In this document: one piece after another, positions 1 through 12,338 of the stretch | How positions within the stretch are numbered: position 1 is the first letter of the stretch | Layout of the letters: each line of letters opens with the position of its first letter | Source: Rehmannia glutinosa | Taxonomy: Eukaryota; Streptophyta; Magnoliopsida; Lamiales; Orobanchaceae | Direction: 5' to 3' | DNA length: 64,000 bases | NCBI GenBank assembly: GCA_016081115.2 | Contig: JABTTQ020003410.1 | Coordinates: 1-64,000, forward strand | The notes under the pieces: generated by a model | Database searches by the model: none | Told to the model about the DNA's origin: nothing | Seen by the model: only the letters and a program-made list of their open reading frames with translations | Program-made: the position numbers and the translations under genes

Positions 1-719
1 AGTTACGTATTGCTCTATGAAATGGCTTTCTTCATGTTGGAGGGAACACACTTCACTTCCATCAAGGCCAATTACAAGTGCCATAGCCTGCAGATCCTCC
101 AAATGTCCCATCGTCTCGAAGACTTATTTATGAACATTTCCTCCTCGCGTAGTCCGTGGATGCACTTCGCCTCACTGACTCTTCTTCTCCTCCATGATCG
201 CAACCATGCCGACGCCTTGGTTTTGGGACACCGATTGAAGCTTCTAAACTTTATGTCTACACATTTCGCAACGATATCCAACAGGTTTATGATAATCATA
301 CTAAAGAACTTCAGCCTTGGTTTATGTAGACAACTTTTGCAAAGACACTCGCTATGGCCACTCCTCTTCCATGTAGCGACCAAATCAACGCCGCTTATAT
401 ATTCTGCACGCCCGACGGCAATAAGCGAAACACTCGCAAGGTCCTTGTCGTAATTACTATGTCCTTGCGGTGGGCGAGGACTTAATCCCCTGCCCCCATG
501 CCCTCGGCGTTACGAGAACTGTAATGACTTCCTCTCACGTATGTCATAGAATATTCCATCATCGTAAAGGGTTTCAACCTGCATTTTTCGATCTTATTAG
601 CTATCTTCTTCACAGGGTTTCATTGGAACCTCATGCTTACCATCGAGTCAAAATCCACTTCCGGCCGATCCGATTATTGGATTTGCTTGGAGCTTAGCAA
701 AATCATGTGTTGGTGCCAT
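1..719 (-). pseudogene. Third ORF (post-pol), N-terminal part, copia copy 1
   Basis: The ATG at 719-717 begins MAPTHDF, matching the starts in copies 3, 4 and 5. At 383-72 the frame includes LLDIVAKCVDIKFRSFN, the best conserved block of the N-terminal domain. The ORF is about 550 bp downstream of the pol stop and on the same strand, separated by an AT-rich spacer. It runs off the window. Function unknown; see the longer copy at 25143-29745. Confidence 0.75.
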
Positions 720-1270
720 TTCGATTTTAACGAAACTTGACAAACTTGCTTTGAAGACTGGTAGGGTTTTGAGAGAAAAGATACTTGCTTTTCTTGCTTT
801 GGGAGAGATGAACAATTTTTGAAAGAGAGAAAATCAACAAACGGGTATATAAGGGTATGAAAGGACGTGTTTTCGGTTTTAAAATATTGATCAAGATCAA
901 CGGCTCGATTCAACACGCCTCATTTGCATTTAATTGCTCGCATTTAATGCGGCAACATTTATATCCAATCATATGCTTATCGTGACTTTTTGACTATACC
1001 CGTCATTATTACGGGCCGACGCCATTCTTAAAAAACATTCCGCTCATTAAAAACGATCGCATTTTTTATCACTTAGCTCATAAATGACTCAACTTACTTA
1101 ACTTACTCAACTCTTCTTCTCTCTATACGATAGTGACTCAGTCACCGCCGCCTAACTCGATACAACCGACTCTTCTCGACACTACCGATTCACTGGGCCG
1201 GGATTTATAAGATCTCCGCTGCTTTTCATCTTATCAAGTTTCATCTCTTCTCATTGAGTCTCACAGAGTG
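720..1270 (-). other. Spacer between pol and third ORF, copia copy 1
   Basis: AT-rich non-coding sequence, rich in pyrimidine runs on the minus strand just before the third-ORF start. Equivalent spacers occur at 7397-7948, 29746-30296, 32499-33061 and 59501-60072. They share a block (GATTGGATATAAATGC and flanks) that looks like a promoter or leader, with TATAAAT, and could let the third ORF be expressed from its own transcript. That role is inference. Confidence 0.5.
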
Positions 1271-3610
1271 TCAACTCAGCTCAATTAACCCTAGCTCATG
1301 CTTGAGTTCTTCAAATCTTGATTCACATAATGGCTTTGTGAATATGTCGCCTAATGTTTATCATTGAGATGTATTCCAAAGTGATATCTTTCTTTTCAAC
1401 ATGATCTCTTATGAAATGATATCTGACATCAATGTGCTTTGTTCTTGAATACAACACAGATTCTCGAGTGATTGCAATAAAGACTTCGTATTTATCACAT
1501 AATCGGAATCTCTTTTTCTTCAACATCATAATCTCTTAGATGTTGTCTCATCCATAGACTTGGCACAACAAATGGCCCTAGCTATGTACTCCGGCCTAAT
1601 TTGTAGATGTTGCTATTGGGTTTTGCTTTGCTAAACCGAAACCAATCTGTTCCAAGCATTTGACATGTACTGTAGTACTCTTTTTCTCATCAACTCTACA
1701 TCCAAAGATAGTCGTAGTCCGAGTAACCAATTAGCTTGAATCCACCTTCCTTCGATACCATAAGCCAACTTCGCATCCCTTCGATATCTTAGGATTCTCT
1801 TAGCTTTTGCGCGATGTGACTTTCTTTTGACGCAGATTGAAATATCGCACATACACCTACTACAAAGGTGATGTCCGCCTGGCTTTGTTAAATGAAGCGT
1901 TGATCCAATGAGTGCTTTGATCCGGTTTTTGATCCATAGCTTACCATCCGCATCCATATCCATCTTGACTGATGTATTCATTGGTATTTTCACGGAAGAC
2001 TTCTCTCCCATACCAAATTTCTTCATTAAATCTCTCGTGTACTTTGTTTAACTTATGAAGGTTCCATCCTTCAATTGTTTAACTTGAAGTCCTAGAAAAA
2101 GAATGTCACCCTCTCCCATCATGCTAATCTCAAATTTGTCTTGCATAAGGTTTGAGAACTTATCACACATCTATTTGTTCGTGGATCCAAAATGATGTCA
2201 TCCACATATATTTGAACAAGAAGTATACTCTCTCCATCTTCAAGCAGTGTTCTCCACTTGCCTTTTGTGAATCCATTATCTATCGAAATTGAGATAATGT
2301 ATCATACCATGCTCTCTAGGTGCCATTTCAATCCATAGAGCTTGAGCTTGTACACCTTATCTCCAAGAGTCTTCGCTTCAAAACTTGAGGTTACTCAACA
2401 TAGACTTCTTCTTCCAACAATCCATTTAAGAATGCACTCTTCACATCCATTTGATATACAATAAAGTTCTTCAAAAAGATGCATAGACTAAAACATCCTT
2501 ATTGCTTCTAATCTTGCAACAGAGCAAATGTTTCATCAAAATCTATTCCTTCTTCGCAATACCCTTTGGCTACCAATCTTACTTTGTTCCTTACCACTTA
2601 ACCTTCCTCATTCATCTTGTTTCAATACCCATTTTGTACAATAACATTTTGAAGGGTTGGTCTTTGCACCAATTCCCATACTTTGTTTCTTTCAAATCGA
2701 TTGATTCTTCTTGCATGGCTTGAATCCAATGTGTGTCATCCAATGCTTGGGACACATCTTTTGGCTCTATTTGAGAAATAAAACAAGTGAACATCGCTTC
2801 TTTGAGATCTGGATCCAGTTCTTACACTATCTCTTACATCTCCAATAACTAGCTCGTGGATGGTCTTAGCCATCTCACATCAAAGTTGGAGTAAATCAGT
2901 TGGTTCAGCCGTCTTGCAAGCGTGTTGTCTTGAGCAGCTCTCTCATCATCACTTAGTCAGCAGATTCTCCAGCTATCTTTGGTGATTCACTATCTCATCT
3001 TCATCTTGATTATTTACTCCAGCCTTCAACATAAGGACTCTTCTCGCATAGTTGGTCGATTGACTTATCGCCTAATTCTTCAATGTCTTCTCCATTTACA
3101 TTAGGTTCATCAAAACCACATGGATAGACTCTTCGTGACCATAGTCCTCTTGTTCAAAGACTGCAGGCTTGAATTTTGAAAGATTTTTCTTGTTTCTGTC
3201 GTCATGTGTCCGGGAATGTACCACTATCCATGCACTTGCACTGCACTCACTTCCTTGAACTGGCAATCAAGGATATGTTTTAGTACCCATACTTGCCTGG
3301 GTCCCGAGGGGTTAATCTTGTAAAAGATGATCCAACCAACCTATAGCCAAATGATCGACTCAAGAGGTTGCCATCTATCTCGCCATAATCATAATTCACC
3401 TTCGCAAATTGCTTGGGGGCTTTTGTGTTCATACATTTGTCTCTTTTGTCTTATGCTGTGTGTGAGTTTTAGCAATTGCCTTCTTTGGGTAGTTGTGATA
3501 TTTTGAGTGTAAGTGCTGGGGTGCATATGTGTGCCGATGATAGCTCTTTTGCCTTTGAAATGACCTTTGCTGAGTTCTGTGCCTTGCCATTTAGGCATAT
3601 ATTCCATATG
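1271..3610 (-). pseudogene. pol remnant of copia copy 1 (protease, RT, RNase H; integrase deleted)
   Basis: Reading leftward: a gag-pol linker (YMPKWQ..., 3605-3389); a protease active-site remnant MDSG near 3235; then an abrupt jump to the region that normally follows integrase (EESIHVVFDEP homologue near 3100). Reverse transcriptase starts near 2794 (MFTCFISQIEPKDVSQALDD) and its catalytic YVDD lies at 2208-2197. RNase H ends with a stop at 1273-1271 after the family C-terminus LGLIELS. The missing integrase core and many frame breaks make it non-functional. Confidence 0.85.
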
Positions 3611-4339
3611 TCTTTGCCGATATTTTACATTATTCCAATCAGCTTGGCTTGGGTAGTTTCTACCATTCCCATCATTTGTGTTCCTTTGATAGAACTTCCC
3701 GGGGATTCTCGTAGCTCTGTTTTTTCTTCACAGTACTTCCTGTTTTGGAGTTCTTTGAGGCACTCTCTTTGATTTCTTCTCACTGCCCTTCCTTCAAAGA
3801 TACTCAATCGGCCGTTTTCCTTTTCCTTTATATCCAAGGCGCTTTATTTGTGATTGTGCTTTGAGTGAATGGGTGCAACATTTGGTGTCTTCGGGTTTTT
3901 GAGATGCTTCATTACTTGAAGATCCTTTTTCCAAGATCACTTTGAGTTTGACTGCACAAAGGAATTAAATCCTATGCCCGTCTTGTCTCCACACTCTTTT
4001 TGCTCATAATAAGGTCATCCAATGATTTAGATGCCTTTGTGGAATGAAGCAATCACATTTTTGAGATCATTTTCTCTCTTTTCTATAGCACTATCTCTCG
4101 CTTATTAGTTTAGCATTCTCAGCCTTCAATTGACTCTTTGTTCTCATCACCTATGTGACTTAGAGTACTCAGCTCCTTAGTCACCTGTGAGTTTTGGCTT
4201 TTGAGCTGGCGTTTTCCCTCATTTAATAGTGTGTGTGTGAGGACTTAATGTGCTCAAAGTCTTTCATCATTTTGCTAATGAATCATAAAGATCAGTGGGT
4301 GATGAAGTGTGTGTGTCACAATCACTATCACTAGAACCG

Positions 4340-5532
4340 AGTGAGATGAGTTAGAGTGTACCTCATCTTCTTGGTCGGAGTTGATCTTGTTCTTTAGCCA
4401 TTAGACAAATTATTGCTTCTTCTTCGTAATCACTTGAGTAGTCACCACTACTCTCGAGTCTCAAAGATCTCAAAGCCCAATATAGCCTTTTCTTCTCTTG
4501 TTTCTTTCTCTCAAGACTCTTCTTTCTTCTTTCATTCTCGTATTTATTGACTAATGATATGGATAATAATAGCAAAGTCCTCTGGTTGTCTACAGTTCCA
4601 ACATAGGTTTTCGATCTTTGATCACTCTTTTCCGTTCTTAGGTTATCACGATATTCAACTTTTTGATGCTCGCTCTCTTGGGTGGCCCGCTTCCTTGACT
4701 TGGAAGGAGCCGAATGTCTTCTCGGAGGATTCACCATTGTTTCTTTTATAGTTCTTGTTGAAGAACTTGTTGAATCTTTTGACCTCCTCTTTTCCCATCC
4801 TTGACTATGAGTGCTGACTATTTTGGGTACAATTGTCTCCTCTTGATCTTTTCTTCTCACTCGAACTCGTAGGCTTGGAGGTCCGAGAATAGCTCATGAT
4901 TGGATGTTGTTGTGAGGTTCATTGAATGTCTTAGAGCCATGACCTTCATTTCCCATTCAATTTGGGAGGCTTTTAGAATCTTCATACACATTTTCTTCTC
5001 TGCAGTATATTCTTTCCCAAGTGCGAGAGTTCATTGGTAATCTCGGTGAATCGAGCATCCAATGATCCAAGGTTTCACCCGCAAAGCATTTTAAAATTTT
5101 TAAATTTTTGTACAACAACGGACAATTTGTTTACTTTAATTTTCGGATCCTTCACAAATTAAAGTTAGTTTATCCTGCATTTGTTTGCGATTTGACAAGA
5201 TTTGACTTTATTGAACATTGCTTTGTCCAAGGTTTTGTAAAAGTATGTCCTTGGCCACATTGTCCAAGTTGTATCTTTTTATGTCCTTGTTTGTCCATTG
5301 GGCTTGGTTTTTCAACCAGGGTCGGTCTTTCTTCTCGCCAGAGAGCTTCTCCTTCCACCGTGCGGTTGCTCTCCGTGACAACCGTGTTCACTTTTAGTAT
5401 TTGCGGTGGCCCATCCTCTATCACTATCCACATTTCATCATGTAAAGTCGATAGGTGAGCTGCGCATGCGAATTTTTCATCATCAAATTCCTCAATAGTG
5501 AGCATAGTAATGTGTGTCAAATTTGCTTCCAT
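4340..5532 (-). pseudogene. gag remnant of copia copy 1
   Basis: The start codon is the ATG at 5532-5530, followed by MEANLTHITM, the opening shared with copies 3 and 4. The N-terminal half resembles the UBN2-type gag domain of plant copia elements (EFDD..., LSTLHDEMWIVIEDGPP). Near 4610-4570 a zinc-knuckle remnant reads CWNCRQPEDF; the expected Gly-His pair is Glu-Asp, so the knuckle looks broken. Gag would form the particle shell and bind RNA. Several frameshifts divide the coding region. Confidence 0.85.
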
Positions 5533-5644
5533 GATAATAACTTTGCTGAATAAAAATAGCTTTTTGAAAGAACAAGTGTTAAAAACTTCTTGGAGAGATT
5601 GAGATCTAGATAAGAACTGCGGATGAAGGCTCAATGCACCAACC

Positions 5645-5656
5645 GCTCCGATACCA
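5645..5656 (-). other. Primer-binding site, initiator-Met tRNA type
   Basis: The minus strand reads TGGTATCGGAGC two bases inside the LTR end. This matches the 3' end complement of plant initiator methionine tRNA (usual form TGGTATCAGAGC), the common primer for plant Ty1-copia elements. Confidence 0.85.
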
Positions 5657-5658
5657 CT

Positions 5659-7217
5659 TGTAGGTCCCAAGGGTGAGTAAGGTTTAGAAGGGGGTTGAAT
5701 AAACCTTACCAACTTTTCAAATTTAGTCCTTTTTAAAATAATAAGGAGTTAAATACACGCCTAAGTCCTTGAGGGATAGCTAAGTTAGTTAACCCGCCAG
5801 AGTTCGCCACCAACCGACTCGATTGAGCTATTGATAGAATAACGCACTGCTTAGTCTAAACCTTAACTTGGTTGTGATGAGATTTTCAAAATGGGAAGAC
5901 TTAACACCCTTGAATTTGGTTTAAGTTTGTTTTAACACTTGGTTTTAGCACTTTGTTAATTATCAGTTGGATAGCAAATTATCAGCAGATATAAGATAAT
6001 ATGCAGAAATAAAAATGCTGAAATGTAAATGACACAATAATTTTTATAGAGGTTCGAAGATGGGGTAATTCTTCTACTCCTCTCTTCTCCAACTCCTGGA
6101 GGAATCCACTAACTATTGATCAGAGTACAAAGTGGTTATCAGTCCAGATACAAGTCTTGATCACACAGCTGACTTGATCCTTTGGGACTCAGTCTGGAGA
6201 TGCCTTGGTCACACAAAGCTCGTCCGACTGGGCCTTTCTTCACAGGGCGGCCCGCACTACTTCAAACTCACTTGCTCAAGCTTCTTAGATTTGATCACGA
6301 AGCCCTCCAATGACTTGAGAGACGGGTTCGACCTTGAACCTTTCTACAATCCTCCTTGGAATATAGACCCTTTGATTCTTCAAAAGTTTCCTCTTCAACA
6401 TTTAGAAGTTGTCTTTCCTTCACAGCTTGGTGTTGGATCGATTTCCTTCAAGTTTAGGCTTGAGGATTTGCTTGAATAACTTGAGAATATTTTGCAGGTT
6501 ACAAAGATGAATAATTGCTTGAATGCTCGTATGCAAGGTCACATTTTCTCAAAGTGATTCCTCGGCCTTTTATAGTGAACTTTCAAAAATCTGCCCGTTG
6601 AAGAGATAGGCTGATTTTCGAAAAGTCACTTGTGTTCGTTGGCTTGTCTTGTTGCGATCCTTGATGTTGACATTTCCTTGTATTAAATGAATGTTCAGCT
6701 TTTTTAGTCGACACGAGGTGCGATGTTTCCCATTGGTTTATTCCTTTTGCACGCTTCTCGGGATCGAGCACTTTAAGACATGGCAACATGGAAGTATTAC
6801 TAGTTTAGGTAATATTCTTGACTTATGTGCAACGGATTCTTTTCTTGTCTTTGACTAAACTGCAGCTTCTCTAACTTCCCCAGGTGACTTGAGTTAGCTT
6901 CCAATCAATGGATGACTCATCCGTCACTTCAACTTGAGACTTGGCTTCTTGAGTTGACTTGACCGACACTTCTCAATCAGATCCCACTGATACTCCTTCA
7001 GTCGAGTTCTTGACTTCTCATTCTTGCCATACTCAGCTGTTTCACAGTGAGTCTTCATTTCATCTTGACTTCTTGTATATCCAGTGCATAGTGACTTGAC
7101 CTAAATGCAGACAGCCCTATCTATTACAATGCAAATTACAAGGAAAATGGGGTGCCAACTTTCTAGTCTAAGTTTGACATGGCATTCATCAAAATCTAAA
7201 CAATAAATTTCCCAACA
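5659..7217 (-). repeat. 5' LTR of copia copy 1
   Basis: On the minus strand the LTR opens TGTTGGGAAATTTATTG and closes GGGACCTACA, the TG...CA ends of this family, over 1559 bp. A TATA box (TATAAAAG, minus strand, 6567-6574) lies where U3 should end. The same ends recur in the other copies at 10821-12338, 15851-17315, 23285-24851 and 53489-55044. Confidence 0.93.
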
Positions 7218-7396
7218 AAGATTCAAGAACAAAGCAGTGATGTTAGGTGTCATTTTATTAGAGATCATGTTGAAAAGAAAGACATCACTTTGGAATATAT
7301 CTAAATTGATAAGCGATTAGTCGACATATTCACTAAACCTCTACGTGAATCAAGATTTGAAGAGCTTAAGCATGAGCTAGGTTAATTGAGCTGATT
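7218..7396 (+). pseudogene. RNase H C-terminal tail, copia copy 2
   Basis: Plus-strand remnant matching the family sequence FIRDHVEKKDITLEYIS and then IFTKPL.ESRFEELKHELG. It contains a premature stop (TAA in the LEYI stretch). It ends at the usual pol terminus. Alignment to copy 3 (32299-32498) starts at the ATTCAAGAACAAAG block. Confidence 0.85.
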
Positions 7397-7948
7397 TAAC
7401 ACTTAAGACTCAATCACAGAGATGGAAGATGAGAAGATGAAAATTGAACAAGTTTCACGAATCAAAGTTGAAACAATATGTCGAAAAGTCACCAGACGAG
7501 TTACCGACAACCTAAGTCACTTAATGAAAAGAGAGAAGCAGTAGTTAAGTCATATTTGATATCTTTCGAGTATTTTATGAGCTAAGTGACACAAACACAA
7601 GCCATTTTTAATGAGCGGGAATGTTTTTAGCGATGACGTACGCCGTAATAATGACTGTACAAGTAAAAAGTTGCACAAAGAAGCATATGATTGGATATAA
7701 ATGCTACCGCATTAAATGTGAGGAATTAAATGCGGTTCGACGCCCTAAATGAATCGCTTATCTCGATCAAAATTTCAAAAATCAAGACATGTCCTTTCAT
7801 AACCCTTATATATTCATTTTCCACCTTTCTTTCTCTCATACGTAAACCTGCTCATCTTCAAGCAAAATAAAGCGAGCCATTTCTCTCTCGAAAACCCTAA
7901 GTGTCCTCAAGCAAGTTCGCCAAGTTTTAATCGATGAAAATCTCGAAA

Positions 7949-10506
7949 ACGGCACCTAAGTTCGATTTAAGCTATCGGTTGCATCCACACTAGTTCATCG
8001 GTGGACTTTGAAGGGATGGTGAAGCGGGGTTCGATGAAACCCTAGTCAAGAAGATAGCTAAGATGCTAGAAAAGTCGGTCTTAAGGCTTTTCTTCGACCA
8101 TGGAGTACTCTCATACCTACCTAGAAGAAGTGGCGCATCTATGTCAATGCGGAGGTACGGACGAAGGGATCAAGTCTTCTATCCACCGCAAGGACATAAT
8201 GATAAATGCTAAGGACCTTGGAGCACTCGCTTGTTGCCATCTCAAGGCATGAAGGAGGTTAATGAAGCCGATGTTGATTTGGTCGCAAGGAAAGAGGTAG
8301 CCAAACCAGTAGGCTAAGGTAGTAGTCACACAGGTGATAAAGAATCAAGGGCGACTATCATAAGTTGATGGATGTTGTCTCCAAGTGTGTAGACATGAAG
8401 TTTGGAAGCTTTAATCACCGTCCAAAACAAAGCCGCGTCATGCCACGCGATCATGCAGGCAAGAAAGTAAACTGGCCGAGTTCGTACAATGCATCACCGA
8501 ATGTAATGAATAAGACGTTCATGATGATGGATCCTTTGGAGGATCTCTTGGATATGGCCTCGTGATTGGCCACTTGATGGAGGTGAAGGGTATTCTTCGA
8601 CATGGAAAATCTTTCCATGTCAACAAGAAGATGTTTAGGGCTAACCTATCCGGAGCCTAGAAGAGAGCCCATGTAAAGAAGGCAAAACCGCAGGGGAATC
8701 ACCAACCCGAGGACACATCTCGCTATCCCTCCTCCCAAAATCTCTCAATCGCCCCTGACCAAACGCGATCCATCACAAGAAGCCAGCTTCCACAATCGCA
8801 ACAAGAACGACTACACAGCTTGTCAGGCTCCATTTGTGACCGTGACCATCGGCGCATTTAAGCTATCGCGGCTGAGGTACGAAGAGTGAATCATCATAGG
8901 CACAACCTCACAAACAATCCCATTTATAAGTGATGATGCCTTTCCAAAGGTATTCCCTTTCACGCCGATCCTACCGTGATTTGGAAGAAGAGACCTTTGA
9001 ACAATGAAGATTCATCGTGAGAGAAGATCCAATCATCCCTATCGACACAATTGTTCCAAACAGTTCAACTTTTTGTCAAGAGTGGCCTCGAATCGAATCA
9101 AGTGAAACAAATTTTCATGAAATCTTCAAGAAGATATGTGAAGAGATTGAGAAGATCGAAAGACATCGGGACTCACTCGACTTAACACGGAAAACAAGTG
9201 ACGCTACCCTCACAAAGAGATTTGAGAGGGATAGTGGTGCGATCCGCGAATGGTCTCAACGGCCCAGCTTGCCATGCGAATTGAGCAAGTTCGTTATTTC
9301 AAAGCACTATATGGCGGCGTAATGCTTGTCTGGGATGGTCGCAACGCGATCAAGCAAAGGATACAAAGTATATTGAAAGGTTACATGCATCTCACAAAAA
9401 AAATGAAGCTTCCGCATGAATTTGAGAGAAAAGAAGTTATGCGCCTGAGGAGACCATGAATGCAAAATTCAGCCTCCCTCATGGTCGAAATGAAATTAGT
9501 GGTAGGAGTCCAAAGACACTCGCTCGAGAATTGGATAGCTTATGCACCACAGACTCCAAATAGAATTTTTGCGCTCAGCAGAATCGACTTTATGCTCGTA
9601 GGAATGTTCCCTAGTGGTCCATCTTTTTTTGATGATGCCAAAAAGGGGGAAGAGGATGCCCTAAGGAAGTTGAAAGAAGAAAAGTTGAGGGAATGCGGTG
9701 AGAAGAAGGGAAAAGGTGAGGGGAACGTTCAAAGGATTTGACATTAATGATTTTTGAAACCCCGAGCGGGGGTTAAGTTCGACCTCGATCTTGAGTAAAC
9801 TCCCCATATCCCTACCCATTGAGCACTCGATGTGCTAATGTCAAGAAAAAAATCATCGGCGGGGATGGTAGAGTTCGACAAGAAGATGGGTGCCCGCATC
9901 GAAGAAGTGTTGAAACAATATGGTGGCATTCCGGTAGGGAAAGATCAAGATCTTTATTCCCGACAATGGATCCGAGAAATTTAAGATCGGTTGAAGAATT
10001 CAAGACGCTCGAATCCGAAGGCTATTTCAAAGGGATGTCACTAGCCCAAGCCACGGGATCATCTTTGGGAAAAGGGTCTTACATTGTGCGAAGAAGATGA
10101 TAAGCGAGAGACTACCACCTGACCATTTGGGTAAGCGAAGACTCGTGAAGTACACATCCGAGGAGGAGGAGGAAAAAGTGGTGGAGGAAGAGGTTCTCGA
10201 CCTCGTCCAAGTCCTAAGAATATCGAATATATGGATCCCGAGAAAGAATGAGAGGATCTCTTTTGGGTTGGGTGCGATGAAGTGGCAAACCCGGGAAGTG
10301 GCAAGGAAGAATCCGAGGCCGTAAAAATACAAGAAGAGAAAAATGAAAGACAAACTCAGCTATGGCTCGAAAGGAAGAGAAAGGATGATGCTGCGAAGAG
10401 AGCCTATGAGAAGAAGAAGAGAGCCGAGGAAGAAGAAAGAAAAAGGAAGAGAGCTGATGACTTTGACAGAGCTGAAGAGGAAAGAAGGAGGCAGCGAAAG
10501 CAATGA
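7949..10506 (+). pseudogene. Third ORF of copia copy 2, internally deleted
   Basis: The start codon position carries ACG (7949-7951) instead of ATG. The N-terminal domain is visible at 8365-8565 (MDVVSKCVDMKFGSFN). A lysine-rich linker follows near 8650. Sequence then jumps to the segment preceding the coiled-coil part (8930-9320; IIPIDTIVPN, EKIERHRDSLDL). Compared with copy 5 about 2 kb is absent, including the conserved SPPYPDIQ block and the long acidic region. The C-terminus (10282-10506) is an almost uninterrupted Lys/Arg/Glu helix ending at the TGA at 10504-10506. Many frameshifts; not coding-competent. Confidence 0.78.
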
Positions 10507-10810
10507 AGTGTTGTTGCGAACCCTTCATGTACTTTACTTATGTAAATACATTCATGTAAGCCATCTGTATACTTAGTGAAGTGTTCTGTAATTTTTCACT
10601 TTGTATTTATTCTAGTATCCTAGCATAGATGTATGTACTTTTGCTTTGATATAGAATGCTATGATACCAAATGTAAACAAGCGTGTAAAGGACAAGAATG
10701 CTATGGTCAATAAAACGATCTATTCTACGCATACATTCTTTGTTCTTGCATTATCAGTATGTATCTTTGTTGTTTATATTTTGTTGAATGTTTTAAGTTT
10801 TGGCATCATC

Positions 10811-10820
10811 AAAAAGGGAA
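10811..10820 (+). other. Polypurine tract, copia copy 2
   Basis: AAAAAGGGAA lies directly before the 3' LTR. Copy 5 has AAAAAGGGGAAAT in the same place. This would prime plus-strand DNA synthesis. Here the TTGTTGGG that should follow is lost, so the LTR lacks its first few bases. Confidence 0.7.
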
Positions 10821-12338
10821 AAATTTATTTTATAGATTTTGATGAATGCCATGTAAAACTTAAAATAGAAAGTTGGCACTCCATTTTCCTTGTAATTTTT
10901 ATTGTAATAGATAAAATGAAAAAGGTGAGTCAAGTCACCTACACTGGAAATACAAGAAGTCAATCAAGATCGAGTGAAGACTCATTTGTGGAAAATTTGA
11001 GTATGGCAAGATAGAAGATTAATAACTCGATGAAGAAGTATCGGTGAGGAACAAGTGTGTGAAGAATAAGTCAAGTCAACTCTAAGAAGTCAAGTCTCAA
11101 GTTGAAAGTGATAGATGAGTCATCCAAGGATTCGAAGTCGACTCAAGTCACCTGGGGTATATAAAAGATCGTAGTCAAGTCAAGACAACCGAATGAGATC
11201 CGTTGATGAAAGTCAAGAATGTTACTCGAGAATGGTAACATATTAAAGTTGTCGAGAGATAAAGTGTTAGTTCGATTATGTGCAAAAGGAACAAACCAAT
11301 GAGAAGCACCGCAAGAAGTGTCGAATCGTTGCAACGCCGCAAGACAATAAATCCGAGGAAATGTCAACATCAAGGATGCAACAAGATAAGCCAACGAACA
11401 CAAGTGATTTTGAAATCAGCCTATCTCTTCAATGGCGATTTTGAAAGTTCACTATAAAAGGCCGAGGAAATTCATTGAGAAAAGGTTACCGAACCACGAA
11501 CAAGCCAACAATATTCAAGCTAGTAACCCGCAATATTCTCAAGTATATTCAAGCAAATCCTCAAGCCTCGAAACTCGAAGGAAATAGATCCAACACAAGT
11601 TGTGAAGGAAAGACAACTTCAAACCTGTTGAAGAGGAAACTTTTGAAGAATCAAAAGGGGTCTACTTTCCAAGGAGGATTGTAGGAAGGTTCAAGGTTGA
11701 ACCAAGATCAAGTTATTGGAGGACTTCGTGATGAAATTCAAGAGCTTGAGAAAGTGAGTCAAGTAGCAAAAGGCAAGTCGCCTGCGTGAAGAAGTCGAGT
11801 CGAAAGAGAAGCTTTCATTTGTGTGACCAAGGTTCTCTAGACTATTGACCACTTTGTAAACAGATATTTTACATAGTGGATTCCTCCAGGAGTTGGAGAA
11901 GAGAGGATTAGAAGAATTACCCCATCTTCGAACCTCTATAAAAGTCAATTGTGTCATTTATTTTTCAGCATATTTACATTTCTGCATACTTACATTATAT
12001 CTGCTGATAAACTTATTTGCTATCCAACTGATCAATGACCAAGTGCTAAAATCAAGTGTTAAAACAAGTTTAAAACAAATCAAATGGTGTTAAGTCTTCC
12101 GCTGATAAAACCAATACAGCCAAGTTAAGATTCGGAGTTAAACACGAAAGTTATTCTATAAATGACTCTATCGAAGTCCGTTGAGTGGCTAAATTTGAAT
12201 AACCAACTTAGTTGTCCCTCAAGGACTCAGCTGTTTGTGTTAACTCTGTAATATTTTAAAAGGACTAAAATCGAAAAGTTGGTAAGGTTTATTCAATCCC
12301 CCCCTTCTAAACCTTACTCACACCCCTTGGGACCTACA
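10821..12338 (+). repeat. 3' LTR of copia copy 2
   Basis: 1518 bp from AAATTTATTTTATAG (first bases of the LTR missing) to GGGACCTACA. A TATA box (TATAAAAG) lies at 11453-11460. It aligns along its whole length with the other LTRs, with numerous short indels. Confidence 0.9.

Larger units (their letters stand above)
1..7217 (-). mobile_element. Ty1-copia LTR retrotransposon, copy 1 (3' end beyond window)
   Basis: Reading leftward from its 5' LTR (5659-7217) the copy shows a primer-binding site, gag, protease, reverse transcriptase, RNase H and the start of a third ORF, which runs off position 1. Most of the GAG-pre-integrase and integrase is missing: protease residues near 3180 are followed directly by the post-integrase segment near 3160. 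All frames are broken. Its LTR abuts an RNase H tail of the same family on the opposite strand at 7218, so it probably inserted into copy 2. The other junction is outside the window, so no target duplication can be checked. Confidence 0.9.
7218..12338 (+). mobile_element. Ty1-copia LTR retrotransposon, copy 2 (3' half)
   Basis: It begins inside RNase H at its junction with copy 1, then carries the third ORF, a polypurine tract and the 3' LTR. The 5' half is presumably left of copy 1, outside the window. The LTR end at 12338 abuts the protease start of a minus-strand Athila-like element, so this copy inserted into that element. Confidence 0.88.

Noticed and set aside
10..453. 147-codon plus-strand open frame
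   Set aside because: It is the antisense reading of the third ORF of copia copy 1; composition and motifs fit the minus strand.
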